In this document: positions 56,661-64,000 of the stretch, one piece after another
Position numbering within the stretch: position 1 is the first letter of the stretch
How the letters are laid out: the number at the start of each line of letters is the position of its first letter
NCBI GenBank assembly: GCA_015680905.1
Contig: CM027384.1
Location: forward strand, 80,509,501-80,573,500
Length of the DNA: 64,000 bases
From: Coptis chinensis
Lineage: Eukaryota; Streptophyta; Magnoliopsida; Ranunculales; Ranunculaceae
Direction of reading: 5' to 3'
The notes under the pieces: generated by a model
Told to the model about the DNA's origin: nothing
What the model saw: the letters and a program-made list of their open reading frames with translations, nothing else
Databases searched by the model: none
Made by a program: the position numbers and the translations under genes

Positions 56661-58557
56661 TAATTTCTCATATTTTGTAGCGACTAGCTAAACCTACAAA
56701 AAGATGCCCCCTCTTGCACCATATACATAAATCAACAATTCTTATTTAAACTAAATTTATCCTGTACACAATACATTTTCATACTATTTTACAAAGAAAT
56801 CATAATATATATGGGAAAAAAAACTAATAAAATACAAAACTAATCCAACCATATACATTTACAACTTTGAGCGATTTTCTAAACCTCACAAACTTATTGT
56901 TGAACTATCACCATAAAAAAAGTTTTCATACTATGATCCTAAACAAGAGATAACAGCTTGCGTTGTGGAAAATCATATGCCCATTTACTTCCACAAATGC
57001 TCCAAAAGAGATCCTAGCATTAAGATAAAATAGTCGACCAAGAAAAGATCATGAAGCAGACAATAAGGGGATCAAGACCAATTCAAACGCTAAATACTGA
57101 TAATCTAAGGTATAGTGGATTGAGTTTAACAGTAAAGAAGGACTAGGGATTCTCACCTCTGCATCAAAACCCAAATGGAGATTCATGAAAGATTCACATT
57201 ATCAAGCACGAACTTATCTCTCACAGAATGTCCGAACCGTTAATACCCTACAATTGTAGATGATAGAGCTACAATATTTTTGCTCTTACCAGTGGATACG
57301 CCAAGATTAGCAAAATAAAGACCGGATTATAAACGCAAAGATCAATCCAATGAGAATTACCCATAAAAATTTGCGAATGGAGCAAAATATAATGTTATCG
57401 TAACTTTAATAATATTTCAACAATTAAAAGCAAAACTTTGTTTAATCTTATAGTATATTACCTCATATCTGTTTTAGCTCCGGCTTGTAAATTAGTTTCC
57501 ACCAGAATCAAGAAGGCTTCACTAAATCAAAAGAAAACAATTTGAAGGCTCACCAATTTCCTACCAACTAATTAAATTATGATAGAGCGGGGAAACCTCT
57601 TTTTAATAAAGGAAACATGTTTGGCCAATTTCACGCCCTGTAACTTGAAAACAGGCATTACCATCGCCGCCGGCCTCTTTACGGACATTAAAGAGGTTTT
57701 GGGTCATTTTACATGCTTTCATACAAAGTAAAAAGTCGCTGTGAAGATTGATTTTACAGTAGGAAAAACTGTTAAGTGCTAACTCTACTTTACAGTGGGA
57801 GTTTGGACTGCGAATTCTACTTTACTATAGAATTTCGGACTACAAACCCAAGCTTACAGTGTCAAAACTTGATCCTGGCGTGGCCAAAAGTGATTGCGAT
57901 TTAGAATCATCTAATCAGGTGACCAGAGCTAGAAAGGGTGAAATGCACGCAGTATTTGCAAGCAGCACAATTTACAATGTGATAAGAAACCTAAAGGAAG
58001 GGGTAATGGTTTAGGTATCTATTACATGTGGCAATATGCCAGGCACTATCAAAAGCAAGCATTGGAAATCAAATCAGGTATCCAAAATATAAAACAAGGG
58101 AACCAGACGCCATCTACCAAAAGCATGACTGAAACTGAGCCAAACATAGGCCTATATCCTATAATAAGATACTAGGTTTTCAGTGATCAAACAATAGAAA
58201 AATCATTGCCTGGGGCAATAGGAAGATCCTTTTTCCAGAATCAGCAATGAGCACATTGTAAAAAATGTTGTTTTCTTGAAGGCAAATGGACGAATCCGAT
58301 ACAGCAATAGATAAATCTTCAATAGAATTCCCGCTCTCAAAGACAAGACCTCTGCCGGGATAATTTAGCAGTCAAAAATTTTCACCCCCGCCACCATTTA
58401 TGGCTATTTTTTTTCGGTAGGAAAGCCTTCTCAATAGGGAAGGGAACCGACAAGTAATAAGCCTGTTGTCATTGACTAGGTTAGTTTTCCCACTACAAAC
58501 TGATTACAATTTTTTTTACAAATTGACCGGAGTAAGAAATACAAACCTGGAAATAGA
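56661..58557. other. between CACTA-like termini; no gene recognised
   Basis: AT-rich DNA without a long open frame. Contains repeated TTTACAGTAGG / TTTACAGTGGG / CTTACAGTGTC words (57,755-57,870). No transposase. Confidence 0.4.
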
Positions 58558-58830
58558 CACTACTACAAAAATGCACATTAGCCACGGTAGGTCAAATGGT
58601 ATATACCACCGTTTTCCCAATAACGGTGGCTAATAGTCAATTCCCACGGTAAAGATGGTTTTTCTAATTTCGGTACAAGCAAATGCCACTGGTCTCGTAA
58701 AACAGTGGTATATAATATGCCATATACCACGGTACAACATAAAATTCCTAATTTGTTTTCTCACATTCATTTACCCCACCGTTTATATAGAAAAGGTGAC
58801 TAATATTTTGCCAAAAAATAAACCTACCGT
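58558..58830 (+). mobile_element. CACTA-like terminus, family B (copy 1)
   Basis: Starts CACTACTACAAAAATGC, a classic CACTA terminus, followed by subterminal repeats of TATACCACCG, CCACGGTA and CAGTGGTATAT words. Related to 61,891. Confidence 0.55.
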
Positions 58831-59707
58831 GGGTAAAGCAATCTTGAAGAAAATAAAAAACTAGAAAAAAGGGGGAAAAACTGTCTATCGCTAAAACTTC
58901 TATCGACACCCTCTTTTCGACTAGCTAGGGTTTCAAGTAGTGTTTTGTTTCATCTCTCCCCAATTTTGGTTATCGATCAAGTATTTTCGGTTTTTTTTTT
59001 TCACTCTTTCTTCTTCTCACATCTCAACAAGGTAATGAAATCAAAAAAATTATTTATTTTAGCACCGATTTTTTTGTGTAAGGTTTTATTTGACAAAAAA
59101 TTTCAATTTTAATTTTCTTAGGATTTACAAGCTTTGTTTTTCTTCACTACTCAAAGACACATTTATTTTCCTTCAACGTCTCAACTTGATTCATTGTTGA
59201 CCAAACCCGTGTCAATTTAGTTTCTTCAAAGGTTTTCATATTCATTTTTTTACTGGATGTGCGCTGTTGCACGAAGCGAAAGCTAAGGGAGGAAGAAGAA
59301 GCTATGGGTTACTGGTTCATTTACAGCCAAAACCGGTGGCGAGATCATGGGAAGGAAAAACTTAATGGACAGTCCGTCTACTACATTTGAAATAGATCTT
59401 CTATCTTTTGCCTACTTGTGAATGTGAATGTGGTTCCATGATTTTTTATTTTTATTTTTTTCAGAAAAGTATATACTTGATTTTGTTGTTATGCAATTTT
59501 CTGTTTAAACTAGGGATTATTGAACACTCTCCACGTGCTCCCAAGTCAAAAGACAAAATTATCAATTCTTGAAGGAGATGAAATAATTATCTTTATGCAG
59601 GTACTGAAGGAGATTGATCACCCTATCATGTATTCTCTCTCTCCTGGAGTCGGTGCGACACCAGCTATATGGCCAAGGATGTGAGCCCTCTTGTGAACAT
59701 GTATAGG
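58831..59707. other. between CACTA-like termini; no gene recognised
   Basis: Includes T- and C-rich sequence that looks like a 5' leader (about 58,935-59,035) followed by AT-rich DNA. No long open frame and no recognisable transposase. Confidence 0.4.
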
Positions 59708-60180
59708 CACTATACCATAACAGGCTATTACTAACAGTCAAAAACCGTTAAAAAAATATTTGTAACGCTTTTTTATCCATAACAGTTTGAATGGGTAATC
59801 TGTTACAAATATTTGTAACGGTTTAAAAAGCGTTACAAAGCATTATTTTGCTAACGGTTTTTCCGAATCTGAAAATATTTACTAACGGTTTTTTTTGCTC
59901 AATTGTATTACTATTTAGTAACGGTTTTATAACATTAGTAACATTTTTTAGTGTTACTCTTTGCTAACATTAGTAACGGTTTTATAAAATCGAACGCTTT
60001 TTGTGTGTTAATCTTTTCTAACATCAAGAATGCCAGTTTTATAAAATTAGTAACGCTTTTTGCGTTACTGATTTATAAAGTTTGTAACGTTAATTTTCTT
60101 TTGGTAACAGTTTTCTTTGCGTAAAGTGTTACTCATTGCAAAGCTTAGTTACGGTTTTCCACCGTTACAAAACTATTTGA
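59708..60180 (+). mobile_element. CACTA-like terminus, family A (copy 2)
   Basis: Starts CACTATACCATAACAGGC and shares ACCATAACAGGCTATT with 56,281. Subterminal words are TAACGGTTT, GTAACGCTTTTTGCGTTAC and CCGTTACAAA. Oriented like copy 1. Confidence 0.5.
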
Positions 60181-61890
60181 TATGTAAAAAAAATAATTTC
60201 CGCCAAAAATACCCCCACTTATTGAGTATTCTACAATTGTCCATAATATAAACAAGAAATTAATCTCATAAGTACATCCAATCACATAATCTTTTATTAA
60301 AATAACATCACCAAAACATCTTTCATAAATAGGATTTGCCACTTAATGAAATACACACTATTTTCCAAATCAATGAGACTTGTTCTTAAACTCAAACTCT
60401 CACGTCATTTGTATAGAACTAGCACCTTCAATAGTTGTAAGCATCAGGAGATGATTTTGGGATGGTATCATCAGAAAAGTCTCTTTCATCCTATACACCA
60501 ATAGAAATACATAAAAAGGAATCAGGCAGTAGAAAACAAATATGTATAGATATATACTTATATCATATTCTTAAGTAGTAGCTCCTTATACTCAAACTAC
60601 GAAATTCAGAAAAGAGAATATGGTAGTAGGCTAGTAGCAATAGAAACATAGTATAGACATGAAAGTTTAAGTAACTCTCCAAAACCCTATAACCTTGTCG
60701 ACACCTTGACGAAAGACATAAAAATTTCGCAGAGTCTCCTTTGTATTTTCAACATTTCATAAACATAAATCCTGCCATAACCTCGAAAATCAAATAATAT
60801 ATTGATTCTTAGAACTAACTACTCAAATATATTGATTAAGTAGAACCAGCTACTTAACCATCTCGACCAATGCCAGTTAAGTCAAATAACCAATCCTCGA
60901 ATAAAAAAGACACTATAAATTATATACCAAAATTAAAATGAAAACAACATATACATCACTTCCACTTATATCAGTGTTATACACTTCTATTAGTTCCAAC
61001 CCGAGATACCACACTTCGAATATATATACACCATACATTCACACTACTCACATATAAGAACCCATCTTCCAAAACAAAACTCGTGAATAGACTGCATGAA
61101 GGAATTTAGACAACTTTTAGAACGGAATAGACTACAAATTGTGCAGAGTGGGGAAGATTTTTTTGGTGGGGTTCAAGAATATGAAATGTCCATCTTACTT
61201 AGCTTCAAAATTTTTTTTGTAGGGGAGGGTGGGTGGGTGGGTGGGTTCAAGAATATGAAATGTCCATCTGACTTAGGTTTCAACAATTTTTATGCTCTCA
61301 TACATACTTTCGAACAACACTTAAATCCCAAAAAATCCCTCAATTTCTCGAAGGCAATTACCCAAGAAAAAACACTTATTCCTAGCCCTCCACTGTTAAT
61401 CTTCATATAGAATTAAAGGTTACTCTTCACAAAATGAGAAACAAGTTTCAACAAAAAGAGTATGTTAAAGAGCTCCAACAACAAAGATTTTATTCGAACA
61501 AAAAAGTGGGAAAATAAAATGGACTTCAAGCAGTCTGATCCCTCTAAAGGGCGAGGCAGAGGCGCAAAGAGTTGGGTTTCCAAAATATCCTACAACTATT
61601 TTCACTAAAAAAGCCGCCATAGAAGCCTCCTTTGACAATATATTGGCAACCAACCATAGACATCACAAGACTTAACCAAAGTCAAAATAATTAAACAATT
61701 TCAGCTCGACAAATGCATACCCTTATTGAAGCACAAACTGCGCAAGAATGCGACCGCCATCACGTTCAAACAGACATCATAGTGGCTTAAAATTCTCAAC
61801 ATTCCCCGAAAACTTCCTCCATTGCTCTCTTATTATCTCTGATAATACCATACAGAAGAACTCAAAAGAATATCAATGATTTAGAATTAA
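60181..61890. other. between CACTA-like termini; no gene recognised
   Basis: AT-rich. An open stretch at 61,096-61,410 spans a diverged duplication (AAGAATATGAAATGTCCATC at 61,168 and 61,249) and has no domain, so I do not call it a gene. Contains the G-rich run at 61,222-61,245. Confidence 0.4.
61222..61245 (+). repeat. G-quadruplex-type run (GGGT)n
   Basis: Six G-runs of three or more separated by single bases (GGGGAGGG then four GGGT-type units), a very strong quadruplex-forming pattern between two CACTA-like termini. Confidence 0.8.
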
Positions 61891-62197
61891 CACTACTACA
61901 GAATGACACTTATACCACTGTTTTTAAGTGTGGTATAAATATATTTACCACTGTTATACAACCGTGACAGTAGGTGGTGTGGTATATAATAATAGCAAAA
62001 CTGTGATATATATGTTTAACGGATACCACAGTTTTTCAAAGAACTGTGGTTTGTATGCCCATTATATACCACGGTTGTCAACAGAACCACGACTATTATA
62101 TAAGCTATTGAAACCATGGTTTATATTAGTGTATGTGTTATAATACCGTGGTATATAGTTATACTAAACACTATGGTTTATGCCAAACCGTGGTATA

Positions 62198-62225
<28 letters not shown>
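61891..62225 (+). mobile_element. CACTA-like terminus, family B (copy 2)
   Basis: Starts CACTACTACAGAATGACACT. Subterminal repeats ACCACTGTT, TACCACGGTT, CCGTGGTATATA recur about ten times over 300 bp. Ends in an (AAT)n microsatellite (62,206-62,231). Confidence 0.55.
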
Positions 62226-62230
<5 letters not shown>

Positions 62231-64000
62231 GCTAATAACAGTCTTCCACTTAAAAACCTAACCTCAAGATAACAAAATTTACAGCCGGTACCGCCTACAT
62301 ACAACATTTCCATCCCAACAAATTCCAAAATGTACAATAAACTATCAAACATTGCAAAAAATAATAATAATAATAATAATAATAAAACTTCCATTAATTT
62401 TTTGAGTGCACTAAGAAAACAAACTTCAAATTCCTTTTCATAAATTAAAAAGGTAAGACTCATAAATTAAACTGGAGGGATCCGAACATAGCTAAAACTC
62501 ATCCTCATTCGCTTCCAACTAAACACCCCATTTTCCTAGATGAACTGAATAATATCGAAGTCGAACACCGTCAAGTTCATCTTGCGTGTATGTCCGCTTC
62601 ATTAGCAGCAATTCTATACCTCTTTGTAAGATTTCAAGAGGTAATTAGTGTCGTGGAGATCATATGTTTGAGGATATGTATTAAAAGCCTCGCACTACCA
62701 TGGTATATACCAATCAAACCTCGGGTAGAAAACAACACACATAGTATCTAGTAGATTGATTGGTACCACACTCATTAACCAAAGGGGCTTATCAATCGGT
62801 GTTCTTTGCAAATCTGAAAAAGAATGGGAACATGTGTCAAATTCTCAGAATGAATTCACATACAATTATCTCATATTGTGATTATGTTAATAGTGACACT
62901 CCTAGAGCTAAGCACAAGGTCCAACAAACAACACACTTCAAACACAACAATAATCATCAATATCATTTATCCCAATGTTATGTTCCAAGACATAATACGT
63001 TAGCAAAACCGTAATAAGCCCCGAACAACAAAAAAAACACATTATCAATGAGCACAACAACCAAAATCTTATTATGCCTTGCACACTAACATGTATGCAG
63101 GGATATCTAATCAAAACCCAAAGCAATCCAATTGTAAACTTGGAGGATAAAAGTCAAATTAAATGTTAAATCCGAGATTTTTATTGACTTTAGCCGGATT
63201 CAAATCCACTTTTGGACCAACAAGACCAAAGAATATTTAAGAGTTAAAACCTTTAGATTTGGTCAAGACATTTCTTTAACAAATTGATATAATCATCATG
63301 CTCACAGCCAAGATGGGGTGATCCATGTCAACCCCGCGGATGATGCCCACTTCCCTCAAGACTAATGAGCTATTTTCTAACATCCTACCAAAAGATCAAC
63401 TCTAGGTAATTTCATAGCTGTCATTATTGAAAGTGCACCAAAGATGGAGGCAAGTGTACTGAGACAATTAACAAATTCATGTATTACAAGGTCCGGAGAA
63501 AATGGCCATTTATGCTTTCTCATGCAAAGGCTCAGTCACTTTAACTAAATATAAGTGCAAGTGCATGTGACAACAACACACAACATTCTCTTTTCATCTT
63601 CTTTCATCATTCTATCTTCTCTTTCTCCTTCTACATTGAACTCTTCAAGTCAAATAATTCAAACTATTACTTCAACAGTCTTATAAAATATTTATGGACT
63701 TTGTAGCACCAAGTTAAACACAGCAATACACTTAAATACAATTACAATATAAAAGCCACAAGACAAATGAAAATATAAAGGGAAAAAGGTACAAAATCAT
63801 ATTAAGCGGATACAAATAACAAACCCAAAACAAGAAAACATAAAAAGAAATGTGTGGTTGGTTAATGTTAATGGTATGGTATGCATTCAATACAGACTAC
63901 AAGTATTGGTCATCATGTTACTTTAACAAATAAGCAAAGAAAGAAGGGTCAAATGAACCTACTTAATCAACTGAATTGTAGTTTTCACAACAACAAATAA
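62226..64000. other. no gene seen to the window edge
   Basis: AT-rich DNA with a second (AAT)n run (62,360-62,386). Short frames only, none with a recognisable domain. It may be the body of the CACTA-like element starting at 61,891, whose other end would then be beyond the window. Confidence 0.4.

Noticed and set aside
58935..58947. CAAGTAGTG as the right end of the CACTA-like element starting at 58,558
   Set aside because: The flanking 3-bp sequences do not match and the terminal similarity stops after CACTACT.
61096..61410. 104-codon open frame
   Set aside because: Spans a diverged tandem duplication and a (GGGT)n run; no domain and no splice or promoter context.
1..64000. CRISPR arrays, rRNA genes, organelle insertions
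   Set aside because: None seen: no regular spacer-repeat array, no rRNA signature, and no recognisable plastid or mitochondrial gene.

Overview
This is nuclear DNA from a flowering plant, most likely a core eudicot. The evidence is one complete intron-containing eIF2-alpha gene with GT-AG introns, an ALOG/LSH-family gene, a nuclear tRNA-Ser, AT-rich intergenic DNA, and dense nested plant transposons of every major class. I cannot name the order or species from the sequence alone. Several reading frames break in homopolymer runs, so some breaks may be sequencing errors.

Layout. 1-2,200: GC-rich LTR-retrotransposon debris on the minus strand, with a primer-binding-site-like sequence and a diverged internal duplication. 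2,436-2,891: a small Helitron. 3,500-17,190: an old Tat-like Ty3/gypsy element. Its antisense ORF is split by a much younger 9.6-kb LTR retrotransposon (6,241-15,800, minus strand) that has near-identical LTRs, a perfect TATAC target duplication, gag and protease remnants, and no reverse transcriptase I can see. 17,190-22,520: decayed non-coding DNA. 22,524-26,947: tRNA-Ser(CGA) lying 71 bp before the start codon of a seven-exon eIF2-alpha gene (342 aa); intron 5 carries a Helitron remnant. 29,256-31,352: a Mutator-like inverted-repeat element with a solo LTR nested in it. 32,009-32,788: a TIR element with an 8-bp target duplication. 36,065-36,771: an LSH/ALOG gene on the minus strand with a one-base break in a homopolymer. 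37,611-37,876: a hAT-like MITE. 38,420-38,851: an RNase H-domain retroelement fragment.

39,354-49,352 is the most unusual segment. It is a ~10-kb PIF/Harbinger-type unit with matching terminal inverted repeats and a TTA target duplication. The usual divergent pair (transposase and Myb-like ORF1) is crowded at its right end. Some 6.5 kb of other DNA lies to the left, holding a B3-domain gene fragment, a fragment of a small basic conserved plant protein, and a plant mobile domain (PMD) pseudogene.

49,353-64,000: further MITEs (including an intact 915-bp hAT type with 8-bp target duplication), AT-rich TATCG-motif arrays, a broken DFR-like reductase pseudogene with a stop codon in its nucleotide-binding glycine motif, and four CACTA-like termini in the same orientation from two families that alternate along the DNA.

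Only three loci look functional: the tRNA, eIF2-alpha and, if the homopolymer break is an error, LSH. The rest records successive transposon insertions. I found no rRNA gene, CRISPR array or operon-like cluster.
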